64,000 nt of DNA. Origin: G963677325 sp963677325. Lineage in GTDB: Bacteria > Bacteroidota > Bacteroidia > Bacteroidales > Prolixibacteraceae. The first letter of the stretch is position 1. Every line of letters begins with the position of its first letter. Where the stretch lies: the NCBI GenBank assembly GCA_963677325.2, contig CAXXGM010000008.1, positions 62,001 to 126,000 on the forward strand. Reading direction: 5' to 3'. Below the pieces are notes generated by a model. The model saw nothing but the letters and a program-made list of their open reading frames with translations, was not told where the DNA came from and made no database searches. The position numbers and the translations under genes are program-made. This document shows, piece after piece, positions 1-8,189 of this stretch.

Positions 1-301
1 GTTACTATTTCTATCATTCAATTTGCTTTAGTTAGAATAATCTGAAACGTCCGCATCTCTTTTTAGATTTTGGGGAAATTACCTTTAGATTTTCACTCCG
101 GACTTAAATTTTCTTTTTTTCCCTTTTCCCCATTTCCCCCCCCCCTTAATATATTCTATTGTTCCCAGTTTTATTGATTGCGGGAGAATTTTCTTTTCAG
201 AAAAATCTTAAAATTCTATAATCCAGCAGAATAATATATTTACACTCGCTCAGGAGGCCATTTATAAAGTACTATCTTTGCCGCCTTATTAAAATTCAAA
301 T
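1..301. other. intergenic region upstream of the ABC-F gene
   Basis: AT-rich sequence with a run of nine C at about 138-146 and no supportable gene. A TATCTTTG box at 273-280 fits the Bacteroidota -7 consensus TAnnTTTG and lies 21 bases before the ATG at 302. No clear TTTG -33 element stands at the usual distance. Nothing else is recognisable. Confidence 0.5.
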
Positions 302-1936
302 ATGATTTCAGTTGACGGACTTACCGTAGAGTTTGGAGGAACCACTTTATTCAAAGATATTTCATTTGTAATTAACGACAGGGACCGCATTGCCTTGATG
401 GGGAAAAATGGTGCGGGGAAATCCACTTTGCTTAAGATTATTGCAGGAAAACGGACTACTTCATCGGGTAAAATTTCTGCTCCGAAGGATGCCGTGATTG
501 CTTATCTGCCGCAGCATTTACTTACCGAAGATAACAGGTCTGTATTCGAAGAGGCTGCCCAGGCATTTTCAAGAATCAAAGAGATGGAGCGTGAGATTGA
601 GACTCTTAATCTTGAATTGTCAACACGCACGGATTATGAATCAGAGAGTTATTACTCTTTAATTGAGCAGGTATCGGCATTGAGCGAGAAGTTTTATGCC
701 ATCGAAGAGATCAATTTTGATGCGGAGGTGGAGAAAATATTAATCGGGCTGGGTTTCAACCGGGAAGATTTCACCCGTCCGACCAGCGAGTTCAGCGGGG
801 GCTGGCGTATGCGGATTGAACTGGCTAAAATATTGCTTCAAAAACCTGATCTGATCCTGCTGGATGAGCCTACCAATCACCTGGATATCGAATCAGTACA
901 GTGGCTGGAAGAATTTCTGATCAACAGCGCCAAGGCCGTAATCATCATTTCGCACGACAGGGCTTTTGTGGATAACATCACGACAAGGACCATTGAAATC
1001 ACGATGGGCCGCATTTATGATTACAAAGTTAACTACACGCAATATCTGATTTTACGGCAGGAAAGGCGCGAACAGCAGATGAAACAATTCGAGGAGCAGC
1101 GCAAGATGATTGCGGAGAACCAGGATTTTATTGAGCGGTTTAAGGGTACTTACTCCAAGACGAATCAGGTACAGTCGCGTGTCAAGATGCTTGAGAAGTT
1201 AACCCCGGTGGAGATTGATGAAGAAGACAACTCGGCTTTACGGCTAAAATTTCCGCCATCGCCAAGATCGGGCAATTATCCCGTTATCTTGGAGGGGATG
1301 ACGAAAAGTTATGATGGGCATACCGTATTTAGAAACGCTTCTCTGACGATTCAGCGGGGTGAGCGGGTGGCTTTTGTGGGGAAAAACGGTGAGGGAAAAT
1401 CGACACTGGTCAAAGGGCTGATGGGTGAGATCGAATACGAAGGGAAACTTACTTTAGGGCATAACACCATGATCGGCTATTTTGCACAAAATCAGGCCTC
1501 GCTCCTGGATGAAGAGCTAACGGTTTTCCAAACCATCGATGAGGTGGCCAAAGGCGATATCCGCACTAAAATAAGAGATATACTGGGCGCTTTTATGTTT
1601 GGAGGGGATAACAATTCCAAGAAGGTTAAAGTGCTATCGGGAGGAGAGCGGACCCGGCTGGCCATGATTAAATTACTGCTCGAACCTGTCAACCTGCTGA
1701 TCCTTGATGAGCCTACCAACCACCTGGACATGAAAACCAAGGATATTCTGAAAAGTGCGCTAATGGATTTTGACGGAACATTGATCCTGGTCTCCCATGA
1801 CCGTGATTTCCTTTCGGGACTGGTCAGCAAAGTTTACGAATTCGGGAACAAGCAGGTAAAGGAGCATTTGGGCGATATTCAAAGCTTTTTGCAGAAAAAA
1901 AAGATGGATACCTTAAGGGAGTTGGAGAGAAAGTGA
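302..1936 (+). CDS. ABC-F family ATP-binding cassette protein
   Basis: A 544-residue cytosolic protein with two ABC ATPase domains and no membrane segment, the layout of ABC-F proteins, which act on the ribosome (translation factors or resistance proteins). The first Walker A (GKNGAGKST) is at residues 34-42 and is followed by an SGGW signature and LLDEPTNHLD. The second Walker A (GKNGEGKST) is near residue 359, with LSGGERTR and LILDEPTNHLD after it. The region between the domains is charged and helical, as in the P-site tRNA interaction motif linker. The ATG at 302 follows a TATCTTTG promoter box. The exact subfamily (Uup-like or EttA-like) cannot be assigned by eye. Confidence 0.93.
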   Translation: MISVDGLTVEFGGTTLFKDISFVINDRDRIALMGKNGAGKSTLLKIIAGKRTTSSGKISAPKDAVIAYLPQHLLTEDNRSVFEEAAQAFSRIKEMEREIETLNLELSTRTDYESESYYSLIEQVSALSEKFYAIEEINFDAEVEKILIGLGFNREDFTRPTSEFSGGWRMRIELAKILLQKPDLILLDEPTNHLDIESVQWLEEFLINSAKAVIIISHDRAFVDNITTRTIEITMGRIYDYKVNYTQYLILRQERREQQMKQFEEQRKMIAENQDFIERFKGTYSKTNQVQSRVKMLEKLTPVEIDEEDNSALRLKFPPSPRSGNYPVILEGMTKSYDGHTVFRNASLTIQRGERVAFVGKNGEGKSTLVKGLMGEIEYEGKLTLGHNTMIGYFAQNQASLLDEELTVFQTIDEVAKGDIRTKIRDILGAFMFGGDNNSKKVKVLSGGERTRLAMIKLLLEPVNLLILDEPTNHLDMKTKDILKSALMDFDGTLILVSHDRDFLSGLVSKVYEFGNKQVKEHLGDIQSFLQKKKMDTLRELERK

Positions 1937-1947
1937 TGAGTTAAGAG

Positions 1948-2856
1948 CTATGAGTTTCGAGTTTTCGTAACTACTACCGAACGAACGCCATAGTTTTCGA
2001 TATCCCTCCTGCTCAGTTTATATTTATGATCACTTAGATGTTGTTCTATAAATGGAAGATCCGGGGCATAATGAAAACTGCCTCCTATTTTTAATGAAAC
2101 CAGGATCTCCATGTACTTTTTAGCATACTCAATAAAGTTGCTGTTGCTTCTGAAATGATGATGCCTGAAATGATTTGAGAACCCCAGATTACTGATAATC
2201 GTTCCCCATTTTTCTTTGCCATAATCATACTCGAGCCAGTTGCCTTTAGTAATGAATGAATTACTTACAGTATTTCTGTCAAATCCATAGATGTCAATTC
2301 CAGTCTTCTTAAGAGACCTGACTAAGTTTCCGCTTGTTCCGCATCCGATATCCAGGACAGGTTCTTTTATTTGATTTAAATCCAGCTGAAGCAGTTTAAG
2401 CTGCAATTCCGCGCTGTATTCTGAGCAAACCACAGGTTCTACATTCTCGGGCTGGGAGGAATACAAGCTTTCAGCAAACGGATTTGTTTCCTTCAACCAG
2501 GAAGCTAAACGGTTATAATGTTGTTGGGAGATTACTTCAATTGAGCATTCTTTTGATCGCAAAATTGAAAATAACTCCACGTAAATATCCCTTAAATGAA
2601 CCTTCGATAGATCATTGAATTCATAATATTGATTTACCCTGCAAAATTCCTGCAGGGCCTTGTCGCTTGCATAATCAATCAACATGTTTTCTGAATCCTG
2701 GTCCAGATCGCCAATTCTTTGAATCTGCAAAAGGGTTTCATCACTAAAAGCCATGGAACGGATGGTTGTTGCGGAATAGAGATTTTTGGCTTCATTAAAT
2801 GCCAACTGATGATCTATATTTTCTTTCAACGAGTCAATTTCCTGTGTTTTCTTCAT
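1948..2856 (-). CDS. class I SAM-dependent methyltransferase
   Basis: A 302-residue soluble protein. The C-terminal half carries a Rossmann methyltransferase core: motif I VLDIGCGTSGN at about residues 168-178 and an acidic motif II (IYGFDRN) after it. The N-terminal 150 residues are helical and not recognised. No signal peptide is present. It ends 12 bases from the convergent ABC-F gene and has its own upstream region. The substrate is unknown; a small-molecule or protein methyltransferase is equally possible. Confidence 0.75.
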   Translation of the reverse strand: MKKTQEIDSLKENIDHQLAFNEAKNLYSATTIRSMAFSDETLLQIQRIGDLDQDSENMLIDYASDKALQEFCRVNQYYEFNDLSKVHLRDIYVELFSILRSKECSIEVISQQHYNRLASWLKETNPFAESLYSSQPENVEPVVCSEYSAELQLKLLQLDLNQIKEPVLDIGCGTSGNLVRSLKKTGIDIYGFDRNTVSNSFITKGNWLEYDYGKEKWGTIISNLGFSNHFRHHHFRSNSNFIEYAKKYMEILVSLKIGGSFHYAPDLPFIEQHLSDHKYKLSRRDIENYGVRSVVVTKTRNS

Positions 2857-3055
2857 TCAAATTTGGGTATATGATTCAGAATCTTCCTTTTACTTCAAGA
2901 TGAAAATATAACCCACGAAGATAGAAAGGATTTATTCAATCACCTATTATCGTCAAATTGTCCCAGACAAATCATCTTCGGAAAAATCTTCTTCCCTTAA
3001 ATTAAGTTTTAAATAACCCAAATTTCCCTATTTTTTTAACCTCCCATCCTTGTGC

Positions 3056-3143
3056 CATCTCCATGTTGTCTGTACATTGTCTGTACACTGTCTGTACACT
3101 GACTGTACATTTATTGTACAGTCAGTGTACAGACAGTATATAA
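3056..3143. repeat. 11-nt-period tandem array ending in a perfect 23-bp palindrome
   Basis: Successive 11-base units from 3067 read TGTCTGTACAT, TGTCTGTACAC, TGTCTGTACAC, TGACTGTACAT, TTATTGTACAG, TCAGTGTACAG, with no indels. Most contain the self-complementary hexamer TGTACA. Positions 3087-3109 and 3115-3137 are perfect reverse complements (23-base arms, 5-base loop), so the array can form a long hairpin. It lies in the divergent gap between the methyltransferase and the dehydrogenase. Function unknown; a regulatory site or a repeat-family remnant is possible. Confidence 0.85.
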
Positions 3144-3320
3144 ACAAAGCTCAGCTGGTACGAATTAATCATTAGGTCAAACATGAATTTACTTCCACTC
3201 GGACGGATCTTTTTTCGGGTGTTTTAAATTGAATCAGCCTCTGTTCCATTTCTTTTTTTCTGGCCTTTGGGAGACTAAAAAAGATCAGGTAAAAACAGGT
3301 AAATTTTTAATTTTAAGTTT

Positions 3321-3328
3321 ACCTTTGT
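3321..3328 (+). promoter_or_regulatory. probable promoter -7 box of the KDG catabolic cluster
   Basis: TACCTTTG matches the Bacteroidota -7 consensus TAnnTTTG and lies about 105 bases before the dehydrogenase ATG at 3433. This implies a 5' leader of roughly 95 bases. No convincing -33 TTTG is seen, so the call is tentative. Confidence 0.35.
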
Positions 3329-3432
3329 ATTGTTTTTCGGAAAAATTGGGATCCTATATAACGTATTATCTTACAATTCTTTTGAGGAATAAAATTAACT
3401 TAAATCATTTCACATAATAAGAGTATTTGATT

Positions 3433-4398
3433 ATGGCTAAATTTAAAGTTGTGATGACTGATGATCGTCATAAAACATACGAGGAAGAGAAAGCTGTTCT
3501 TGAAAGCATTGGTGCGGAGGTGATCATCGCAAATCTTAATACTCCAAAAGAAGTTATTGAGACCTGTAAAGATGCTGACGGGATCATGTGTAACCTGGCA
3601 CCCATGCCTGCAGAGGTGATAGAAAATCTTGGAAAATGTAAGGTTATCTCAAGATATGGAGTAGGTTATGATAATGTAGACGTGGCAGCCTGCACGAAAA
3701 AAGGGATTTTCCTGGCCAATGTTCCCGATTATTGCGCTGAGGAAGTCTCGGATCAGGCGCTTGCACTTTTGATGGCCTGCGCCCGCAAAGTGGCACGGCG
3801 TGATGCACAGGTTCGTGCTGGTCAATGGAATATAGGGAAAGCAGATCCAATTTATAGGATTGCAGGCAAAACAATGACTTTCCTTGGATTTGGGATGATT
3901 GCCCGTACTCTTTTCCGCAAAATACAAGGTTTTAATTTCTCAAGGGTGTTGGTTTATGATCCTTTTCTGGATGCAGAAACGATTAAGTCCCTGGGAGCAG
4001 AGAAAGCTGACTGGGAAGAAGCTTTGCGGGAAGCGGATTTTATTTCCTGTCACATGCCGCTGAACGACAAAACACGTGGTATCGTTAACGCCGGGGCTTT
4101 TGATATGATGAAATCTACAGCCATTCTTATCAATACCTCACGCGGTCCGGTGATCGACGAAAAGGCATTGATTGAAGCTCTTCAAAAAGGAAAGATCAAC
4201 AGCGCCGGTCTGGACGTTCATACCAAGGAGCCGATGGATCTGGATAACCCGCTGCTGAAGATTGAAAACTGTGTGCTGACTGATCACGTAGGCTGGTATA
4301 GCGAAGAGGCCATGAGTGAACTGAAACGCAAGGTGGCCGAGAATGTCAGAGACGTATTGCTGGGAGGCAAGCCGAAGTACCCGATCAATAGGTTATAG
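3433..4398 (+). CDS. D-isomer-specific 2-hydroxyacid dehydrogenase (NAD-dependent)
   Basis: A 321-residue cytosolic oxidoreductase that interconverts a 2-oxoacid and a D-2-hydroxyacid with NAD(P)H. The substrate-binding half comes first, then a Rossmann domain (FLGFGMIART near residue 150). The catalytic triad of the family is visible: Arg237 (NTSRGPV), Glu266 (TKEP) and His285 (DHVGW). The frame is also open from a TTG at 3427, but the ATG at 3433 gives a normal MAKFKVV start. It heads a cluster with KDPG aldolase and KDG kinase, so a sugar-acid or 2-oxoacid substrate is inferred. Its stop codon TAG lies inside a TATAGGC repeat. Confidence 0.88.
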   Translation: MAKFKVVMTDDRHKTYEEEKAVLESIGAEVIIANLNTPKEVIETCKDADGIMCNLAPMPAEVIENLGKCKVISRYGVGYDNVDVAACTKKGIFLANVPDYCAEEVSDQALALLMACARKVARRDAQVRAGQWNIGKADPIYRIAGKTMTFLGFGMIARTLFRKIQGFNFSRVLVYDPFLDAETIKSLGAEKADWEEALREADFISCHMPLNDKTRGIVNAGAFDMMKSTAILINTSRGPVIDEKALIEALQKGKINSAGLDVHTKEPMDLDNPLLKIENCVLTDHVGWYSEEAMSELKRKVAENVRDVLLGGKPKYPINRL

Positions 4399-4432
4399 GC
4401 TTAAGACTTTAGGCTATAGGCTTTAGGAGGGA
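4394..4432. repeat. heptamer repeat array (TTTAGGC type), left of the four-helix-bundle gene
   Basis: Degenerate tandem copies of TTTAGGC/TATAGGC begin at the dehydrogenase stop codon, which the repeat itself supplies. The same heptamer in inverted orientation (GCCTAAA) occurs on the other side of the next gene at 4829-4881, so the two arrays bracket it. Confidence 0.8.
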
Positions 4433-4456
4433 GAAGACTACATTAAAAAGCGCCAA

Positions 4457-4849
4457 ATGAGAGATCATTCTAAGTTGAGAGCTTTTGAACTTGCTGATAA
4501 AATGGCAATCTTAATTTATGAAAAAACCCGGTGTTTTCCCAAGGAGGAAATGTTTGGATTAATTTCGCAAATGAGAAGAGCTGCAGTTTCAGTCCCTTCA
4601 AATATTGTGGAAGGTTGTGCCAGAGAAAGTCAGTTAGAATACGTCAGATTTCTTGAGATTGCTTATGGATCATTGAGAGAACTGCATTATCAGTATTCAT
4701 TAGCAGATCGGTTAGGATATCTTAAAGAAATAAACAAAGAAGAATTTGAAACTAAATTTATAGAGACAGAGAAAGTATTAGGAGGATTAATTTGTTCTTT
4801 AAGAAAAGAGAATAAATTCCATATCCACAGCCCAGGACCTAAAGCCTAA
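4457..4849 (+). CDS. four-helix bundle protein (23S rRNA intervening-sequence protein / bAvd-like fold)
   Basis: A 130-residue helical protein with the hallmarks of the 23S rRNA IVS family: an N-terminal KLRAFELADKMAILIYE helix, the PKEEMFGLISQMRRAAVSVPSNIVEG segment, and a helix containing EYVRFLEIAYGSLREL. The family shares its fold with Avd, the accessory protein of diversity-generating retroelements, but no reverse transcriptase or template repeat is seen nearby. The gene interrupts the KDG cluster. It is bracketed by inverted heptamer arrays, and its last codons and TAA stop (residues PKA, stop) lie inside the downstream array. The biochemical role is unknown; the bracketing suggests the gene and repeats moved together. 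Confidence 0.85.
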   Translation: MRDHSKLRAFELADKMAILIYEKTRCFPKEEMFGLISQMRRAAVSVPSNIVEGCARESQLEYVRFLEIAYGSLRELHYQYSLADRLGYLKEINKEEFETKFIETEKVLGGLICSLRKENKFHIHSPGPKA

Positions 4850-4881
4850 AGCCTAAAGTCTAAAGCCCAAAGCCTAAAGCC
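4829..4881. repeat. heptamer repeat array (GCCTAAA type), right of the four-helix-bundle gene
   Basis: About seven near-perfect tandem copies of GCCTAAA (some GTCTAAA or GCCCAAA), inverted relative to the TTTAGGC array at 4394-4432. The stop codon of the four-helix-bundle gene is inside it. Confidence 0.85.
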
Positions 4882-4910
4882 TTTATAATAACCCTTAAAA
4901 GACATAAATC

Positions 4911-5873
4911 ATGAATGAAATTTTAAAGAAAGTCGGAGAACTGGGGATTGTCCCCGTTGTTAAGATTGATAATGCGGCTGATGCCGTGTCACTGGGGAAA
5001 GCTCTTATTGACGGAGGTCTTCCATGTGCCGAAATAACCTTTCGGACAGCTGCGGCTGCCGAAGCCATCAAGAACATCAGCAAAGCTTATCCTGAAATGC
5101 TGGTTGGCGCAGGAACAGTTCTTAATGTAGAACAGGCGAAACGTGCCGTGGATGCCGGATCAAAATTTATTGTTAGTCCGGGGTTTAATTCTACCGTCGT
5201 TGATTATTGTGTACAGAATAACATTCCTATAACTCCGGGTTGCAGCAATCCATCCGACATTGAAATGGCGCTGGGTTTTAACCTTGATGTTGTTAAATTC
5301 TTCCCGGCTGAAGCGTTCGGCGGGTTAAATACTTTAAAGGCCATGAGTGCACCTTACGGAATGATTAAATTTATTCCTACAGGGGGTATTGATGCAAAGA
5401 ATCTGAATGATTACCTGGCATTTCCTAAGGTATTGGCATGCGGCGGAAGCTGGATGGTGAAGGATGACCTGATCAAAGGCGGCAGATTTGACGAGATTTC
5501 CCGTCTGACCCGTGAGGCAATCAGCCTGATGCTGGGATTCGAACTTGCTCACATTGGCATTAATATGCCCGATGCAGATTCAGCACTCAGTGTGACCAAA
5601 CAATTCAATTCCCTGTTCAATTTCCCTGTTAAGGAAGGCAACAGCTCCAATTTTGCCGGAACCGGTATTGAGGTGAACAAGTCGATTGGTCTTGGCAAAA
5701 ATGGTCATATTGCCATCAGGACCAACAGCATTCCCAGGGCCATTGCCTATCTTGGGCGCAATGGTTTTGTAGTTGATATGAGTACTGCAAAAGGTCCTGA
5801 AGGGGGTCCTCTGGTAGCAGTTTATCTTAAGGATGAAGTGGGTGGTTTTGCCATTCACCTGTTGCAGAAATAA
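4911..5873 (+). CDS. eda: KDPG/KHG aldolase with C-terminal VOC-like domain
   Basis: The first ~205 residues form a class I KDPG aldolase, which cleaves 2-keto-3-deoxy-6-phosphogluconate to pyruvate and glyceraldehyde 3-phosphate. Glu41 (AEITFRT) and the Schiff-base Lys129 (DVVKFFPAE) are present, as is the GGID phosphate-binding segment. The usual family length is ~210 residues. This protein has 320, with an extra ~110 residues (from HIGINMPDADSAL) that look like half of a vicinal-oxygen-chelate domain. Such long forms are known in some Bacteroidota and Firmicutes, so this is a natural fusion, not an artefact. It lies upstream of KDG kinase, the preceding step of the pathway. Confidence 0.92.
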   Translation: MNEILKKVGELGIVPVVKIDNAADAVSLGKALIDGGLPCAEITFRTAAAAEAIKNISKAYPEMLVGAGTVLNVEQAKRAVDAGSKFIVSPGFNSTVVDYCVQNNIPITPGCSNPSDIEMALGFNLDVVKFFPAEAFGGLNTLKAMSAPYGMIKFIPTGGIDAKNLNDYLAFPKVLACGGSWMVKDDLIKGGRFDEISRLTREAISLMLGFELAHIGINMPDADSALSVTKQFNSLFNFPVKEGNSSNFAGTGIEVNKSIGLGKNGHIAIRTNSIPRAIAYLGRNGFVVDMSTAKGPEGGPLVAVYLKDEVGGFAIHLLQK

Positions 5874-5882
5874 TTGTGTTCT

Positions 5883-6028
5883 AATTTCACGAATTTGGGA
5901 CGAATTTTCACGAAATGTTGCGAATCGCGGAACATTGGATGAAATAATGAATCAAGCAAAGCCGCTGCCTAATGACTAAAATTGTTTGTTCTTGGCGTTC
6001 GTGCTAATTCGTCCTCAATTCGTGAAAT
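5883..6028. repeat. long imperfect inverted repeat between eda and the KDG kinase gene
   Basis: Positions 5883-5913 and 5998-6028 are imperfect reverse complements built from AATTCGTGAAATT-like modules, with ~85 bases between them. The two genes look co-transcribed, so the repeat would form a stem in the mRNA. Function unknown. Confidence 0.6.
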
Positions 6029-6066
6029 TTAATATTGAAAATTGAAACTTTGAAAAAAATAAAATC

Positions 6067-7101
6067 ATGAATCAAAAAGTAATCTCTTTTGGTGAAATCA
6101 TGCTTCGCCTGAAGCCTTTAAATTTTGAAAGGTTTTTTCAATCTCCGATTCTGGAGGCCACCTTTGGGGGAGGAGAAGCAAATGTGGCTGTATCGCTGGC
6201 CAATTTTGGCATGGATTCAGCCTTTATGACTATTTTACCTTCCAATGATATAGGTAGTGCCTGTATCGGCGAGTTGAGAAGATTTGGGGTAGATACTTCA
6301 AGGATCATTAACGGTAAAGGCCGCATGGGCATTTATTTCCTTGAAAGCGGAGCCAATCAACGTCCTTCCAAAGTGATCTATGATCGTGCAGATTCTGCCA
6401 TCGCCCTGGCTAAACCCGGAGACATTGACTGGGAGAAAACTTTTGCCGGGTGCAGCTGGTTTCATATTACAGGGATCACCCCGGCTATCAGTCAGTCGGC
6501 CGCAGATCTTTCCCTGGAATCAGTAAAAGCAGCCAAGAAATTAGGATTGACGGTATCCTGTGACTTTAATTTCCGTGGAAATTTATGGAAATACGGGAAA
6601 TCAGCCAAAGAAGTGATGAATGAACTGGTTAAATTTGTTGACATAGGTATTGCCAACGAAGAAGACTGTCAGAAATCACTGGGGATTTCTGTTGAGGAAG
6701 TCAAAGTGGAAAAAGGCGAACTCAATGTAGAGCAATATAAAAAGCTTTCTCAGAAAGTACTCGATACCTTCCCGCAGATGAAGGTTATCGCCATTACTTT
6801 GAGAGAGAGCAAGAGCGCCGACCACAACGGTTGGGCTGCCTGTCTGAACGATCGCAGTAATTTCTACCTGAGCCGCAAATACGATATTACCGATATCGTC
6901 GACCGTGTTGGCGGTGGAGATGCTTTCTCCGGTGGCCTGATTTACGGGTTAACTAATTACGAGAATAAAGAAGATGCATTGAATTTCGCAGTTGCAGCGA
7001 GCTGTCTGAAACATTCGATTATTGGTGACTTTAACCGTGTTTCAAAGTCAGAAGTTGAGAAACTGATGGGAGGCGATGCTTCTGGCAGGGTACAGAGGTA
7101 A
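6067..7101 (+). CDS. kdgK: 2-keto-3-deoxygluconate kinase (PfkB family sugar kinase)
   Basis: A 344-residue cytosolic ribokinase-fold enzyme. An N-terminal glycine-rich motif (FGGGEANVAVSLANFG) binds sugar, and the C-terminal PfkB signature DRVGGGDAFSGG carries the catalytic base Asp285. Placement directly after KDPG aldolase supports phosphorylation of KDG to KDPG. The pair completes the lower part of hexuronate, pectin or alginate breakdown. An ATG at 6067 starts the gene, and a rho-independent terminator at 7198-7228 ends the cluster. A fructokinase-like substrate cannot be excluded from sequence alone. Confidence 0.88.
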   Translation: MNQKVISFGEIMLRLKPLNFERFFQSPILEATFGGGEANVAVSLANFGMDSAFMTILPSNDIGSACIGELRRFGVDTSRIINGKGRMGIYFLESGANQRPSKVIYDRADSAIALAKPGDIDWEKTFAGCSWFHITGITPAISQSAADLSLESVKAAKKLGLTVSCDFNFRGNLWKYGKSAKEVMNELVKFVDIGIANEEDCQKSLGISVEEVKVEKGELNVEQYKKLSQKVLDTFPQMKVIAITLRESKSADHNGWAACLNDRSNFYLSRKYDITDIVDRVGGGDAFSGGLIYGLTNYENKEDALNFAVAASCLKHSIIGDFNRVSKSEVEKLMGGDASGRVQR

Positions 7102-7103
7102 AA

Positions 7104-7195
7104 GAGGCTTAAGGCTTTAGACATTAGACTTAAGTATTAAGGTCGTGGGTTTTTCCCATACAGCCTTAAGCCTTAGGTTTATAGCCTCTCTTATA
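7104..7195. repeat. heptamer-type inverted repeat after kdgK
   Basis: Degenerate GGCTTAAGGCTTTAG-type units at 7107-7137 face inverted CCTTAAGCCTTAGG-type units at 7162-7190, so the mRNA can fold back. It belongs to the same TTTAGGC-like family as 4394-4432 and again starts at a gene 3' end. Confidence 0.65.
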
Positions 7196-7197
7196 AA

Positions 7198-7228
7198 AAA
7201 CGTGTAAAGATAACTTTGCACGTTTTTT
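7198..7228 (+). terminator. rho-independent terminator after kdgK
   Basis: Stem CGTGTAAAG / CTTTGCACG (one G-T pair) with an ATAA loop, followed by a run of seven T. Confidence 0.8.
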
Positions 7229-7294
7229 TGTTTAAAGTAATATCTTTATTAAAAATTTCAGTCTATATCCAAACTTTAAATGATATAATCAAGA

Positions 7295-7606
7295 ATGAAA
7301 ATTATTCTTAATCTCATCCTGGTTTTTATCTCGTTCTCGATGAGTGTGGCTCAGAGTATTATCCGGCCACCAATGTGGGGTATTGCTAAAATGACTTTTC
7401 TGGTGAGTGATTTTCAGATGGCAAGAGATTACTATGGGAAATTTCTGGGCTTTGATGAGGCATTTTCCTATAACTCAGGTATTGGCAAGGTGATTTCATT
7501 TAAAGTAAATGACAGGCAGTTTCTTGAATTTACAGAGGATAAAGATGCGAAAAAAAGGCCCGGCTTGTTTCCGTCTCTTACGAAACAGAGAATGTTGAAC
7601 AAATGA
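7295..7606 (+). CDS. VOC family protein, N-terminal part (frameshifted)
   Basis: Residues 1-20 form a signal peptide (SMSVAQ). An N-terminal vicinal-oxygen-chelate module follows (KMTFLVSDFQMARDYYGKFLGF). The frame is lost at a run of seven A at 7550-7556: the last ~14 residues are out of frame, whereas the -1 frame reads RLVSVSYETENVEQMREYL and continues into the next gene. One extra A would join the two into a single exported protein of ~287 residues with two VOC modules. Either a disrupted gene or a one-base assembly error; ligand unknown. Confidence 0.7.
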   Translation: MKIILNLILVFISFSMSVAQSIIRPPMWGIAKMTFLVSDFQMARDYYGKFLGFDEAFSYNSGIGKVISFKVNDRQFLEFTEDKDAKKRPGLFPSLTKQRMLNK

Positions 7607-8154
7607 GAGAATATCTGAAAGAAAATGGAATTGAAGTGCTGGGAGAAGTTTCAATTGATGGTGCGGGGAATAACGTAATTCTGATCCACAGCCCTTCAGG
7701 AATTCCAATTGAATTTATCAGCTTTGAACCGAACTCGCTTCACAGAAAATCCAAGGGAAAGTTTCTCTCGGAGAACAGGATATCACGGCGCATTCATCAT
7801 GCCGGATTATATTGTAGTGAAATGGTGGATAATGATCCATTTTATTCCGGTATACTTGGATTTAAAGAGCAGTGGCGCTATCCGGAGGATCATCAGAAAA
7901 AAGTACAGGTGAATTATCTTTCCCTTCCTGAGTGCATTGAAAATATTGAGCTGTATGCTTCTGCAGATGTCAATGCCATTCATCTTTGTTTACTTTCAGA
8001 CGATATGCAGGAAACAATCTACAAACTGAAAGAACGCTCAGGTGGAAATCTTCTTTCGAAACCATATATAGGTAAGGGTAAAAGATGGCTGCTCAGTCTT
8101 GAAAATCCCGATGGAACCAAGCTTGAATTTACTGAGGCACATGCTATTAAATAA
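7603..8154 (+). CDS. VOC family protein, C-terminal part (frameshifted)
   Basis: Continuation of the preceding reading frame after the A7 frameshift. It covers the end of the first VOC module (IEVLGEVSIDGAGNNVILIHSPSGIPIEFI) and a second complete module (RIHHAGLYCSEMVDNDPFYSGILGF to LLSLENPDGTKLEF). On its own it would lack the signal peptide and half of a module, so it is best read as the C-terminal part of one exported glyoxalase-fold protein. The apparent ATG at 7603 is an internal Met codon (VEQMREYL). Confidence 0.7.
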   Translation: MREYLKENGIEVLGEVSIDGAGNNVILIHSPSGIPIEFISFEPNSLHRKSKGKFLSENRISRRIHHAGLYCSEMVDNDPFYSGILGFKEQWRYPEDHQKKVQVNYLSLPECIENIELYASADVNAIHLCLLSDDMQETIYKLKERSGGNLLSKPYIGKGKRWLLSLENPDGTKLEFTEAHAIK

Positions 8155-8189
8155 ACTGATAATGAAAATCACGTATCAAATATGTTGCT

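Noticed and set aside
3229..3417. 62-residue plus-strand open frame before the dehydrogenase
   Set aside because: It covers the predicted promoter box and has no convincing composition.
4457..4849. diversity-generating retroelement
   Set aside because: The four-helix-bundle protein resembles Avd, but no reverse transcriptase, template repeat or variable repeat is near.
7550..7556. programmed -1 frameshift as in dnaX
   Set aside because: A run of A is present, but the frame-0 codon boundaries do not match the A AAA AAG heptamer and no stimulating hairpin is evident. Slippage or an assembly error is simpler.
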